From the NCBI GenBank assembly GCA_902779125.1, contig CACZAC010000009.1, positions 1 through 64,000 on the forward strand: DNA of 64,000 nt, written 5' to 3'. The stretch comes from an uncultured Bacteroidales bacterium. Lineage in GTDB: Bacteria > Bacteroidota > Bacteroidia > Bacteroidales > Muribaculaceae. The notes beneath the pieces were generated by a model that saw only the letters and a list, made by a program, of their open reading frames with translations, had not been told where the DNA came from and did no database searches. Each line of letters starts with the position of its first letter. The stretch's first letter is position 1. Below, piece after piece: positions 44,018 to 52,906 of this stretch. Both the position numbers and the translations under genes were made by a program.

Positions 44018-45187
44018 ATGCTATTCTCGGAAAAAATCAAACAATTGCGCATTGAAAGCGGCAAGCGCCAAAAGGACCTCGCAAAGGCCATTGGTGTTGA
44101 TGTACCTGCCTACAGCCGCTATGAGCATGGCGAACGCCGTCCCAAGCGCGAACAGGTACTGAGACTCGCACGCATCTTTAAGACAGACCCCGACGAACTG
44201 GTGGCCATGTGGCTTGCCGATGAGGCCTATTCCCATATTGCCCACGACAAGATGGCGACTCGTGCCGCCACATTGCTGACAGGATTATTCAACTCGGAAG
44301 TCTCAGAGAACCCAGAGGCCACAGAGGTTTCAGAGAAGCCGGAAACACCCGTCGACCGTAATATGGTTTCCAAGATGGGACGTTCGGTACTGCCGCACCT
44401 CGAACAAGGCGATGCAGCCACTGTGATGCAGCATATCGAGGACGAGAGCATCGACTGCATCGTCACCACGCCACCCTACTGGAGACGGCGCAGCCAGGGC
44501 ACCGAAAGCATTACTGCTGACACGGCTCAGGAGTTCATCAACGAACTGCTGCAAACTATGGCACAGGCATGGCGAGTGCTCAAGCCCCAAGGGTCGTTGT
44601 GGCTCAATATGGGAGATGACACTACCGGAGGCTTTGTGCAGGGCATCCCCTGGCGTGTGGTCATTGCCATGATTGACACACAGCACTGGCAACTGGTCAA
44701 CGAGGTCGTGTGGAACAAGACCACAACTTCGCCCCAAGGCAGCCAGGACCACCTGCGCAAGGTGCATGAGTTCATGTTCCACCTGGTCAAGAGCGACGAT
44801 TTCTACTATAATGACGAGGAACTGCGTCGCACCTATGCCCTCATCATGCGCAACGAGGGCAAATCACGCAAACGCAACGAAAAAGTCAAGGACCATTACC
44901 TGCAACCCGAGGAGAGCCACGGCATGGTACCCGGGGACGTGTGGACCATCGGCGTGCAACGCTCTGGCATCGCCCACTATTGTGTAGCCCCCGATATGCT
45001 CTACCGTCTGCCAATGGTGGCGACATGTCCACGTGGCGGCATTGTGCTTGACCCCTATTGCGGCACCGGTACGGCCTGTAAAATCGCCTACGAACTGAAC
45101 CTGCGCAGCATCGGTATCGACATCAACAGCCGATACATCAGTCAGGCACGAGCCAGCATCGAGCAGAAACCATTGAGCCTGTTCTAG
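44018..45187 (+). CDS. HTH (Xre)-DNA methyltransferase fusion, beta-class N4-cytosine/N6-adenine type
   Basis: 389 residues from ATG 44018; an in-frame TTG at 43985 lies in the promoter. Residues ~4-58 are an Xre-type helix-turn-helix (KIKQLRIESGKRQKDLAKAI then YSRYEHGERRPKREQVL). After a variable linker comes the methyltransferase with motif IV TTPPYWRRRSQG (~148) before motif I (VLDPYCGTGTACKIAYEL, ~342), the beta-class order. It probably methylates exocyclic amino groups of A or C. No restriction gene is nearby, so it looks like an orphan enzyme. Its HTH and the palindromic promoter suggest autoregulation. Confidence 0.88.
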   Translation: MLFSEKIKQLRIESGKRQKDLAKAIGVDVPAYSRYEHGERRPKREQVLRLARIFKTDPDELVAMWLADEAYSHIAHDKMATRAATLLTGLFNSEVSENPEATEVSEKPETPVDRNMVSKMGRSVLPHLEQGDAATVMQHIEDESIDCIVTTPPYWRRRSQGTESITADTAQEFINELLQTMAQAWRVLKPQGSLWLNMGDDTTGGFVQGIPWRVVIAMIDTQHWQLVNEVVWNKTTTSPQGSQDHLRKVHEFMFHLVKSDDFYYNDEELRRTYALIMRNEGKSRKRNEKVKDHYLQPEESHGMVPGDVWTIGVQRSGIAHYCVAPDMLYRLPMVATCPRGGIVLDPYCGTGTACKIAYELNLRSIGIDINSRYISQARASIEQKPLSLF

Positions 45188-45280
45188 AATCTGAGCAACC
45201 GGATTAACTACATTTTCTATCTAAATGGGCTTTCTAGAGGTTATCGAATCTCTAGAGATTCCAGATTGCGGGATTTTTTG

Positions 45281-45288
45281 TAATTTTG
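45281..45288 (+). promoter_or_regulatory. -7 promoter box of the ABC-F gene
   Basis: TAATTTTG, 22 bases before the start codon, giving a short leader of about 15 bases. No TTTG at the expected -33 distance. Confidence 0.45.
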
Positions 45289-45310
45289 CCGCCAAAATCA
45301 CATTTCAGGC

Positions 45311-47248
45311 ATGATATCAATTCAGGGACTAAAGGTGGAATTCGGCAGCCAGGTGCTGTTCGAGAACATCAGCTACGTTATCAACAAGCGCGACAAAATC
45401 GCTCTCGTTGGTAAAAACGGCGCAGGAAAAACCACTATGCTAAAAATCATCACTGGTGAGCAGATGCCCACTAGTGGCACTGTTGCACGCCAAGCCGACT
45501 TGACTATCGGCTACCTACCGCAGCAGATGCAACTGAAGGACGAACTCACCGTCAAGCAGGAAGCCCAACGGGCATTTGAGCATCTGCAGCAGATGGATGC
45601 CGCTATCGACCACATGAACCAGGAACTCGCCGAGCGCACCGACTATGACAGCGAGGATTACCAGGAACTGATTGAGCGTGTGGCACAGAAGACCGAATTG
45701 CGCGCACTGATGCAGAGTGAGAACATCGAGGCCGAAGTTGAGAAGACCCTCATGGGACTGGGCTTTGAGCGCAGTGACTTTGACCGCCCCACGAGTGAAT
45801 TCAGCGGCGGTTGGCGCATGCGTGTAGAGCTGGCAAAACTGCTACTGCGCCGTCCCGACGTGCTCTTGCTCGACGAGCCGACCAACCACCTGGACATCGA
45901 GTCCATCCAGTGGCTGGAAACATTCCTGAAAAACCGCAATGGTGCCCTGTTGCTCGTTTCACACGACCGTGCCTTCATTGACAATGTGACCAACCGCACC
46001 ATAGAGATTTCACTGGGTAAGATTTACGACTACAAGGTGAGCTACAGCCAGTTCGTGGAACTGCGCAAAGAGCGTGTCGAGCAACAGATGCGAGCCTACG
46101 AGAACCAGCAGAAACTCATTCATGACACCGAGGACTTCATCGAGCGATTCCGCTACAAGGCGACCAAGGCAGTGCAGGTGCAAAGCCGCATCAAGATGCT
46201 GGAGAAACTGGAGCGTATCGAGGTCGATGAGGTGGACCGTTCACGCATGAGGCTGAAATTCCCTCCCGCCCCCCGCAGTGGCGACTACCCCGTCATTGCC
46301 GAGGACCTGCGCAAGGACTACGGCTCGCTGAACGTGTTCCATAATGTGACTTTCACCATCAAACGCGGAGAGAAGGTCGCCTTTGTTGGCAAGAACGGTG
46401 CGGGAAAATCGACGCTGGTCAAGTGCATTATGGGCGAGATTCCATTTGATGGGAAACTGCAGATTGGACACAACGTCAAAATCGGCTACTTCGCCCAAAA
46501 TCAGGCACAACTGCTTGACGAGACCCTGACCGTGCATGATACTATCGACTATGTGGCTGTGGGCGACATACGCACCCGCATCAACGATATCCTGGGAGCC
46601 TTCATGTTCGGCGGCAAGAACGCCGACAAGAAAGTCAAGGTGTTGAGCGGCGGCGAGAAGAGCCGTCTGGCGATGATACGTCTACTGCTGCAACCCGTCA
46701 ACCTGCTCATCCTCGATGAGCCGACCAACCACTTGGACATGCCCAGTAAGGACGTGCTGAAAGAGGCACTGCAGGCTTTTGAAGGCACGGTTATCGTCGT
46801 GTCCCACGACCGCGACTTCTTGAACGGCATCGTCAATAAGGTGTATGAATTCGGTGAACACCGTGTGCGTGAGCACTTGGGAGGCATCTACGATTTCTTG
46901 CAGAAGAAGCAATTGGATTCCCTGCAGCAGCTTGAAATCAAGAACACCCCTACTGCTGCTGTTGCCGAAGAATACAATGAACCTGCCGCCAGCCAGGGCA
47001 AGATGGACTACCAGAAGCAGAAAGAGCGCGAGCGCCGCATCCGCCAGGCCGAGAAAAAGGTGAAGACCTACGAAGCCAAAATCGCTGAACTCGAGCAGCA
47101 ACTCGCCGAAATCGAGGAGCAGCTGTCGACAGCCACAAGCGAGAACCTGGACATCTACTATTCCCACTCCAAAATCTCCCGAGAACTAGAGGATGTCATG
47201 GCCAAATGGGAAGAAGCCGGCGAAGAGCTGGAAAGAGTTAGGAGTTAA
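45311..47248 (+). CDS. ABC-F family ATP-binding protein
   Basis: 645 residues, no membrane segments. Two ABC domains with Walker A GKNGAGKTTMLKI (~35) and GKNGAGKSTLVKC (~362), signatures FSGGWRMRVELAKLLL and LSGGEKSRLAMIRLLL, and Walker B LLLDEPTNHLD and LILDEPTNHLD. The P-site linker between domains is Arg/Lys rich (~245-300). The C-terminus is a coiled coil (~560-640) as in Uup/YheS types. ABC-F proteins act at the ribosomal E site to relieve stalled or antibiotic-bound ribosomes. Which subfamily is not certain. Confidence 0.9.
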   Translation: MISIQGLKVEFGSQVLFENISYVINKRDKIALVGKNGAGKTTMLKIITGEQMPTSGTVARQADLTIGYLPQQMQLKDELTVKQEAQRAFEHLQQMDAAIDHMNQELAERTDYDSEDYQELIERVAQKTELRALMQSENIEAEVEKTLMGLGFERSDFDRPTSEFSGGWRMRVELAKLLLRRPDVLLLDEPTNHLDIESIQWLETFLKNRNGALLLVSHDRAFIDNVTNRTIEISLGKIYDYKVSYSQFVELRKERVEQQMRAYENQQKLIHDTEDFIERFRYKATKAVQVQSRIKMLEKLERIEVDEVDRSRMRLKFPPAPRSGDYPVIAEDLRKDYGSLNVFHNVTFTIKRGEKVAFVGKNGAGKSTLVKCIMGEIPFDGKLQIGHNVKIGYFAQNQAQLLDETLTVHDTIDYVAVGDIRTRINDILGAFMFGGKNADKKVKVLSGGEKSRLAMIRLLLQPVNLLILDEPTNHLDMPSKDVLKEALQAFEGTVIVVSHDRDFLNGIVNKVYEFGEHRVREHLGGIYDFLQKKQLDSLQQLEIKNTPTAAVAEEYNEPAASQGKMDYQKQKERERRIRQAEKKVKTYEAKIAELEQQLAEIEEQLSTATSENLDIYYSHSKISRELEDVMAKWEEAGEELERVRS

Positions 47249-47284
47249 TAGTTAATAGTTAATAGTTAACAGTTAACAGTTGGT
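47243..47284. repeat. 7-base tandem repeat overlapping a stop codon
   Basis: Three AGTTAAT units then two AGTTAAC units and a partial one. The TAA of the first unit is the ABC-F stop codon. The most regular member of the heptamer family in this window. Confidence 0.85.
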
Positions 47285-47287
47285 GCT

Positions 47288-47839
47288 ATGTTGAGGGCTG
47301 TTGAAATCAATAGCAGGAAGGCAGGGGATGAGGAGTTGAGACGACTGTATGAAACGGCGTTTCCTGTTGGAGAGCAGATTCCATACGATGACCTCATCCA
47401 TCTGATGGATGTCATGGACATCGACTATACCGCCTATTATGACGGCGAGATGCTGGTGGGTTTCATGATGGTGCTACGCCTGCCGAAATATAATTGGGGC
47501 TGGTACTTTGCCGTACCGGAGGAATTGCGTGGCAAAGGCTATGGGCAGGGCATCTTGAGTGACACACTCGACAAATACCGCAACAGTAACCCATATATCA
47601 TTGATATAGAGTCACCCCTGCAGACCGATGCGCCCAACCCCGAGCAACGCAAGAGGCGCCATGCATTTTACCTGCGCAACGGCATGAAAGACACGGGCGC
47701 TTACCGCACCTATAATGGCATCACCTTCACTGTCCTGTCGAGCAGCGATGAGCCGTTTACCGCGCAAGACTATGACGACATCGTTGCCGCCCTGCGTGCC
47801 GGTTGGGACAAAATGCCCAGTGAGCAAACTGAACAATAA
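47288..47839 (+). CDS. GNAT family N-acetyltransferase
   Basis: 183 residues. The acetyl-CoA-binding motif A is YFAVPEELRGKGYGQGIL (~77-95), with the Arg/Gly-x-Gly-x-Gly pattern, followed by a conserved RHAFYLRNGMKDTG late block (~117). It transfers an acetyl group from acetyl-CoA to an amine; the acceptor is unknown. It follows the ABC-F gene after the heptamer repeat, and no promoter box is clear, so co-transcription is possible. Confidence 0.8.
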   Translation: MLRAVEINSRKAGDEELRRLYETAFPVGEQIPYDDLIHLMDVMDIDYTAYYDGEMLVGFMMVLRLPKYNWGWYFAVPEELRGKGYGQGILSDTLDKYRNSNPYIIDIESPLQTDAPNPEQRKRRHAFYLRNGMKDTGAYRTYNGITFTVLSSSDEPFTAQDYDDIVAALRAGWDKMPSEQTEQ

Positions 47840-47858
47840 GACAATTTAACTTTTCCCG

Positions 47859-47891
47859 TTTGCCGATGTGCCCCAGCTTGCATTATCTTTG
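47859..47891 (+). promoter_or_regulatory. Promoter giving a probable leaderless mRNA
   Basis: TTTG at 47859-47862 and TATCTTTG at 47884-47891, spacing 21. The ATG at 47897 is only five bases after the -7 box, so transcription should start at or very near the A of ATG. Confidence 0.7.
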
Positions 47892-47896
47892 CAGGC

Positions 47897-48856
47897 ATGA
47901 AGCGGGTAATTTCCATAGTCATGGCGCTGAGCGTCCTCATCGGGGTCGCCCAAGAGAATCAGGGCATCAAACTGAAGTTTGACCAATCCAAAATCAGCCC
48001 TCAGTTCACCATGCCCGAACTACCCACAATCACACCCGCTACCAATATCAAGCCCACCTTCAACGCCAACCTGCCCACGGCTACCGACCTGCATCTGGAT
48101 TTTAACACCAATCGGCTATCTGACTCACTGGCCATTTACCAGCAGGACTGGAACGGCTATCGCCAGACTCCCCTGCCCCGCTTCAGCTACGACACCAACC
48201 CTTACAGCCGTGACTGGTCATCAGGAGGCGTCATTGCCCGCATAGGTGGCGGTTATCTTACAGGTGCGGGGTCCCACACGACCTTTCTAGGCATGGGCAA
48301 TATCGCAAATGCCACCGTCGCCTTCACCATGCCGATGGGTGAGCGTTTCCAGGTTACTGCAGGTTTGACGGGCAGCAAGTATCACTTCGACCGTTCGGCA
48401 TGGAACGACTATGGCGTGTTCGGGAACGCGTCGTTCCGTCTCAACGACCGTCTGTCGCTTAATGCCTTTGGGCAATACTATGTCAACCAGCAATTCCACT
48501 CGGTGGCAGCGATGCCGTTTTTGGGTAGTTCATCCTATGGCGGAACCTTAGGCTGGCGCGCCAGTGACAATTTTTCTCTTGACGTGGGCGCTCGCCGCAT
48601 CTATGACCCCTATACCGGCCGATGGCTCACCATGCCCATCGTGCAACCCACCATCTATCTGCTGGGCGCTCCCATTTCCTTTGACGCAGGCCCGCTGCTA
48701 TACCAATTGTTGGATGGCTTGTTCAGAAGCGGCAAAAAGGACCGCGACTGGGGTGACCCGCGCTACCGCCCCGTCATTGCTCCAGGCGCCATTAACAACC
48801 AGCCCGGCTTCAACCCCAACAGCCCCGTACCCATCCCCGACGCTTTGCGCCGCTAG
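47897..48856 (+). CDS. Exported protein with predicted beta-rich (outer-membrane barrel-like) region, function unknown
   Basis: 319 residues. Signal peptide ~1-18 (ISIVMALSVLIGVA). A Pro/Thr-rich linker (~35-65) precedes a region of alternating hydrophobic/aromatic strands rich in Gly, Asn and Tyr (for example RFQVTAGLTGSKYHF, RLSLNAFGQYYVNQQF, NFSLDVGARRIYDPYTGRW), as in small outer-membrane barrels. I do not recognise the family. The tail is Asn/Pro rich. The ATG sits almost on the promoter. Confidence 0.68.
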   Translation: MKRVISIVMALSVLIGVAQENQGIKLKFDQSKISPQFTMPELPTITPATNIKPTFNANLPTATDLHLDFNTNRLSDSLAIYQQDWNGYRQTPLPRFSYDTNPYSRDWSSGGVIARIGGGYLTGAGSHTTFLGMGNIANATVAFTMPMGERFQVTAGLTGSKYHFDRSAWNDYGVFGNASFRLNDRLSLNAFGQYYVNQQFHSVAAMPFLGSSSYGGTLGWRASDNFSLDVGARRIYDPYTGRWLTMPIVQPTIYLLGAPISFDAGPLLYQLLDGLFRSGKKDRDWGDPRYRPVIAPGAINNQPGFNPNSPVPIPDALRR

Positions 48857-49031
48857 ATTACGGCTCAATACAGGGTGCAAGGTTTACTGTAGCGATGAGG
48901 ACGAGCCCCACATCAGCCATCTTGACAAGGAAATCAACCTGCTAAAATCAATCCTGTAAGTCAATTATCACCTGCAACCCGTTCCAAGCATATCAAAACA
49001 TTGCGTTTTAGTGTTTTTTAGGCTTGTGGAT

Positions 49032-49062
49032 TTTGGCAGGTGGGAAAATGTGAGTAACTTTG
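49032..49062 (+). promoter_or_regulatory. Promoter of the Crp/Fnr-family gene
   Basis: TTTG at 49032-49035 and TAACTTTG at 49055-49062, spacing 19. Probably drives the Crp-DUF4924-rmlD run. Confidence 0.75.
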
Positions 49063-49102
49063 CACGTTAAACCCCATAACAAAGGGTTTTCCATGCATTG
49101 GA

Positions 49103-49804
49103 ATGGTAAAAAAGAGTACAATAGAGGATATTATTCGAGAAGACCTGGCCGACATCTGGTCGATTCTGAACAGCGAGGAGAAGCATCTCATCGCTGAGAA
49201 TTTTGTCATCCACACCTATCGTAAGGGACAAATCATCTATGCTGAGAAGGACGAGCCGCAATACCTTTGGTGCCTAATTAAGGGCAAGGTGAAACGCTTC
49301 AAGAACGGTGTCGGCAACAAGCAACAGATTCTGCGTCTATACCGTCCCATCCAGTACTTTGGCTACCGTGCCTGGTTTGCTCATGAGCCTTATGTAGCCA
49401 GCACAATGGCTATCGAGCCGTCACAGGTCGGTTGTCTGCCCATGACTCTGGTGAAAAAGCTTATTGACGGCAACATGAAATTGGCATGGTTCTTCATCCA
49501 CGAACTGTCCAAGCACTTGGGCGGCAGTGAATCCAAGGTTGTGACACTGACCCAAAAGCACATCCGTGGACGTTTGGCCGAGGCCTTGTGTATGCTGGTG
49601 GACAACTACGGCTATGAAGACGATGGCACGACATTGAAAATCTACATGGCACGTGAAGACCTGGCCAACTTGTCGAACATGACCACCGCCAATGCTATCC
49701 GCACCCTTTCCACTTTTGCCCAGGAACGCATCATCACCGTAGACGGCCGCCGAATCCGTGTCGTCGATGAACCCACGTTGCGCAACATCAGCCGCTTCGG
49801 ATAA
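49103..49804 (+). CDS. Crp/Fnr family transcriptional regulator
   Basis: 233 residues. A cyclic-nucleotide-binding-like beta roll (~30-125; YRKGQIIYAEKDEPQYLWCL, then KGKVKRFKNG) and the long dimer helix lead to a winged HTH (~150-230; REDLANLSNMTTANAIRTLS, then ITVDGRRIRVVD). No Fnr-type cysteine cluster is seen, so an iron-sulfur cluster is unlikely. The effector is unknown. DUF4924 follows 12 bases later, suggesting one operon. Confidence 0.87.
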   Translation: MVKKSTIEDIIREDLADIWSILNSEEKHLIAENFVIHTYRKGQIIYAEKDEPQYLWCLIKGKVKRFKNGVGNKQQILRLYRPIQYFGYRAWFAHEPYVASTMAIEPSQVGCLPMTLVKKLIDGNMKLAWFFIHELSKHLGGSESKVVTLTQKHIRGRLAEALCMLVDNYGYEDDGTTLKIYMAREDLANLSNMTTANAIRTLSTFAQERIITVDGRRIRVVDEPTLRNISRFG

Positions 49805-49816
49805 CTCGATGACACT

Positions 49817-50383
49817 ATGATTATTGCCCAACAGAAACGCCAAGAGAACATCGCCGAATATCTCCTCTATCTGTGGCAGGTAGAGGACTTGCTGCGTGCC
49901 TGCCGGCTGGACATCGACACCGTTGATAAGGCCATCATCTCGCGCTATGACGTTGACGATGAGAAGCGCCACGAAATCAGGGAGTGGTACGAGTCGCTCA
50001 TCAAGATGATGGAAATGGAAAACGTGCGTGAGCAGGGACACTTGCGCATCTGCCACAACGTGCTCATCCGCTTGAATGACCTGCACGTGCAATTGCTTGC
50101 TGACCAGGGCCGTTTTCCCGACTACCACGCCGACTATTACCGCACCTTGCCCCACATCGTGCAACTGCGTGCCAAGTTGCCCGAGGAACAGCGTCCCGGT
50201 GAACTGGAGACCTGTTTCAATGCCCTTTATGGCGTGATGCTGCTGCACTTGCAGGGTAAAGAGATTTCCCAAGATACTGCCGCCGCCATCAGCCAGATTT
50301 CCCACTTCATCGGTCTGCTTGCCGCCTACTTCAAGCGCGATGAGGAAAAACCACTGTTTGGTGACGAGCAAATCGAACAATAA
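49817..50383 (+). CDS. DUF4924 family protein
   Basis: 188 residues, helical and soluble, starting MIIAQQKRQENIAEYLLYLW, the typical beginning of Bacteroidetes DUF4924 proteins. Conserved-looking charged helices continue (EWYESLIKMMEMENVREQGH). Function unknown. It lies 12 bases after the Crp/Fnr gene and 4 bases before rmlD, so these three are probably one operon. Confidence 0.8.
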   Translation: MIIAQQKRQENIAEYLLYLWQVEDLLRACRLDIDTVDKAIISRYDVDDEKRHEIREWYESLIKMMEMENVREQGHLRICHNVLIRLNDLHVQLLADQGRFPDYHADYYRTLPHIVQLRAKLPEEQRPGELETCFNALYGVMLLHLQGKEISQDTAAAISQISHFIGLLAAYFKRDEEKPLFGDEQIEQ

Positions 50384-50387
50384 CGCA

Positions 50388-51281
50388 ATGAAGACTCAAA
50401 ATATACTCATTACTGGCGCCAACGGCCAACTGGGCCACGAGATGCGCAATGTATTGGCTGGTAATCAGCGTTTCCACGCCGTTTTCACTGATGTAGCGGG
50501 TGATGACATCACCACCCTCGACATCACCGACGAAGACGCTGTCGAGAAGATGGTTGCTGACAAAGCCATCGACTTTATCGTCAACTGTGCCGCCTATACC
50601 GCCGTTGATGCTGCCGAGGACAACGAGCCGCTGGCAGCCCGACTCAACGGTGACGCCGTGGGTATCCTGGCACGCGTTGCCAAGCGCCATGGAGCCCGCA
50701 TGGTCCATGTCTCGACCGACTACGTCTTTGACGGCAAGGGCTGTATCCCTTACACCGAGGACACGCCCACCTGTCCCAAGTCGGCTTATGGCCGCACCAA
50801 ACTCGACGGTGAGCGCCAACTGATTGACGCGTTGGGCGACGATGCAGTTATCCTGCGCACCGCATGGCTCTATTCACCCTACGGCAAAAACTTCGTCAAG
50901 ACGATGCTCATGCTGGGTAAGGACAAACCCGCGTTGAAGGTGGTGTTTGACCAAGTGGGTTCTCCCACCTGTGCCCATGACCTTGCCAATGCCATCGTCA
51001 CAGTAATGACTGCCGAGCAATGGCATGGCGGTATTTACCACTTCAGCAACGAGGGCGTCATCTCATGGTATGACTTCACCAAGGCAATTCACCGTCTGGC
51101 AGGCATCACGACCTGTGACGTGCAACCCTGCCACAGCGATGAATTCCCCGCCAAAGCCAACCGTCCCAGTTACAGTGTGCTGGACAAGACCAAATTCAAA
51201 ACCACTTTCGGGGTGACTGTCCCCTACTGGCTTGACAGTCTTGAAGAGACCATCAAACAACTATTAACTGTTAACTCTTAA
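50388..51281 (+). CDS. rmlD: dTDP-4-dehydrorhamnose reductase
   Basis: 297 residues from ATG 50388, four bases after the DUF4924 stop; longer in-frame starts overlap that gene. RmlD-type short-chain dehydrogenase: NAD(P)-binding [16 protein letters not shown], the [10 protein letters not shown] block (~107) and Tyr-x-x-x-Lys in [14 protein letters not shown] (~130). It catalyses the last step of dTDP-L-rhamnose synthesis. rmlA, rmlB and rmlC are not in this window. The final residues (LLTVNS) are encoded by a heptamer repeat. Confidence 0.9.
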   Translation: MKTQNILITGANGQLGHEMRNVLAGNQRFHAVFTDVAGDDITTLDITDEDAVEKMVADKAIDFIVNCAAYTAVDAAEDNEPLAARLNGDAVGILARVAKRHGARMVHVSTDYVFDGKGCIPYTEDTPTCPKSAYGRTKLDGERQLIDALGDDAVILRTAWLYSPYGKNFVKTMLMLGKDKPALKVVFDQVGSPTCAHDLANAIVTVMTAEQWHGGIYHFSNEGVISWYDFTKAIHRLAGITTCDVQPCHSDEFPAKANRPSYSVLDKTKFKTTFGVTVPYWLDSLEETIKQLLTVNS

Positions 51282-51295
51282 CTATTCACTAAGAA
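51261..51295. repeat. 7-base-period repeat overlapping the rmlD stop (inverted orientation)
   Basis: CTATTAA, CTGTTAA, CTCTTAA, CTATTCA, CTAAGAA. This is the reverse-complement form of the AGTTAAT array at 47243, and the rmlD stop codon is in the third unit. Confidence 0.75.
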
Positions 51296-51297
51296 TA

Positions 51298-52875
51298 ATG
51301 TCACTGACAACCGAAATCACCCGCCGCCGCACGTTTGCCATCATCTCACACCCTGATGCCGGCAAGACCACGCTCACCGAGAAGCTGCTGCTCTTTGGTG
51401 GCGCAATCCATGTGGCAGGCGCCGTGAAATCCAATAAAATCAAGAAAACCGCCACCAGCGACTGGATGGAGATTGAGAAGCAACGCGGCATCTCGGTTGC
51501 TACCTCGGTCATGGGATTCAATTACGGCGACTACAAAATCAACATCCTCGACACCCCTGGCCACCAGGACTTTGCCGAGGACACCTACCGTACCCTCACC
51601 GCCGTTGACAGCGTTATCATCGTCGTCGATGTCGCCAAGGGTGTCGAGACCCAGACGCGCAAACTGATGGAGGTATGCCGCATGCGCAACACTCCCGTCA
51701 TCATCTTTGTCAACAAGCTCGACCGTGAGGGCCGTGATCCGTTTGACATCCTCGACGAACTGGAGCAGGAATTGAAGATTGACGTGCGCCCCCTGAGCTG
51801 GCCCATCAACATCGGTGCCCACTTCAAGGGCGTCTACAACATCTATGAGCACAACATCAGCCTGTTCAAACCTGACAAGCAGCATGTTACCGACCGTGTT
51901 GACATCAACGACATCAACGATCCCGCCATCGATGCAGCAGTAGGAAAAGCCGATGCCGAGAAACTGCGTGCCGACATCGAACTCATTGACGGCGTTTATC
52001 CCGATTTTAACACACTTGACTACCTGGATGCCAAGGTGGCACCCGTATTCTTCGGTTCGGCACTGAATACGTTCGGCGTGAAGGAGCTGCTGGACTGCTT
52101 CGTGCGTATTGCCCCGTCGCCCCGCCCCGTGAGCGCCATCGAGCGCACGGTAGAACCCGGTGAGGATAAATTCACGGGCTTTGTGTTCAAAATCCACGCC
52201 AACATGGACCCGAACCACCGCAGCTGCATCGCCTTTGTCAAGGTGTGCTCCGGTGTGTTCCAGCGCAACGGCAACTACAAGCACGTGCGCAGTGGCAAGA
52301 GCTACCGCTTCAGTGCCCCAACGGCGTTCATGGCCCAGAAGAAGGAAATCATCGACGAGGTGTATCCTGGTGACATCGTGGGTCTGCCCGACAACGGCAT
52401 CTTCAAGATTGGCGACACGTTGACCGAGGGTGAAGACCTCCATTTCAAGGGTTTGCCCAGTTTCTCGCCCGAGATGTTCAAATACATCGAGAACTCTGAC
52501 CCGATGAAGACCAAGCAGCTCAACAAGGGTCTTGAACAGCTGATGGACGAGGGTGTTGCCCAGATGTTCATCAACCAGTTCAACAACCGCAAAATCATCG
52601 GCACCGTGGGACAACTGCAGTTTGAGGTCATCCAGTACCGCCTGTTGCACGAGTATGGTGCCCAATGCCGTTGGGAACCCATCCATCTGTACAAGGCCTG
52701 CTGGATTGAAAGCGACGACGAGGATGCCCTCGAAGCCTTCAAGAAGCGCAAGCACCAGTTCATGGCGCTCGACCTGGAGGGTCGCGACGTGTTCCTGGCT
52801 GACTCCAACTACGTGTTGCAGATGGCCCAGCAGGACTTCCCCAAGATAACCTTCCACTTTACCAGCGAATTCTAA
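51298..52875 (+). CDS. prfC: Peptide chain release factor 3
   Basis: 525 residues, full length. GTPase motifs: G1 [21 protein letters not shown]3 [17 protein letters not shown]4 [11 protein letters not shown], followed by the RF3-specific middle and C-terminal domains ([30 protein letters not shown]). It removes RF1/RF2 from the ribosome after peptide release. Its start is 17 bases after rmlD. Strong match over the whole length. Confidence 0.95.
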   Translation: MSLTTEITRRRTFAIISHPDAGKTTLTEKLLLFGGAIHVAGAVKSNKIKKTATSDWMEIEKQRGISVATSVMGFNYGDYKINILDTPGHQDFAEDTYRTLTAVDSVIIVVDVAKGVETQTRKLMEVCRMRNTPVIIFVNKLDREGRDPFDILDELEQELKIDVRPLSWPINIGAHFKGVYNIYEHNISLFKPDKQHVTDRVDINDINDPAIDAAVGKADAEKLRADIELIDGVYPDFNTLDYLDAKVAPVFFGSALNTFGVKELLDCFVRIAPSPRPVSAIERTVEPGEDKFTGFVFKIHANMDPNHRSCIAFVKVCSGVFQRNGNYKHVRSGKSYRFSAPTAFMAQKKEIIDEVYPGDIVGLPDNGIFKIGDTLTEGEDLHFKGLPSFSPEMFKYIENSDPMKTKQLNKGLEQLMDEGVAQMFINQFNNRKIIGTVGQLQFEVIQYRLLHEYGAQCRWEPIHLYKACWIESDDEDALEAFKKRKHQFMALDLEGRDVFLADSNYVLQMAQQDFPKITFHFTSEF

Positions 52876-52906
52876 TATCATAAAAAGCCATAACACAATT
52901 AGATTT

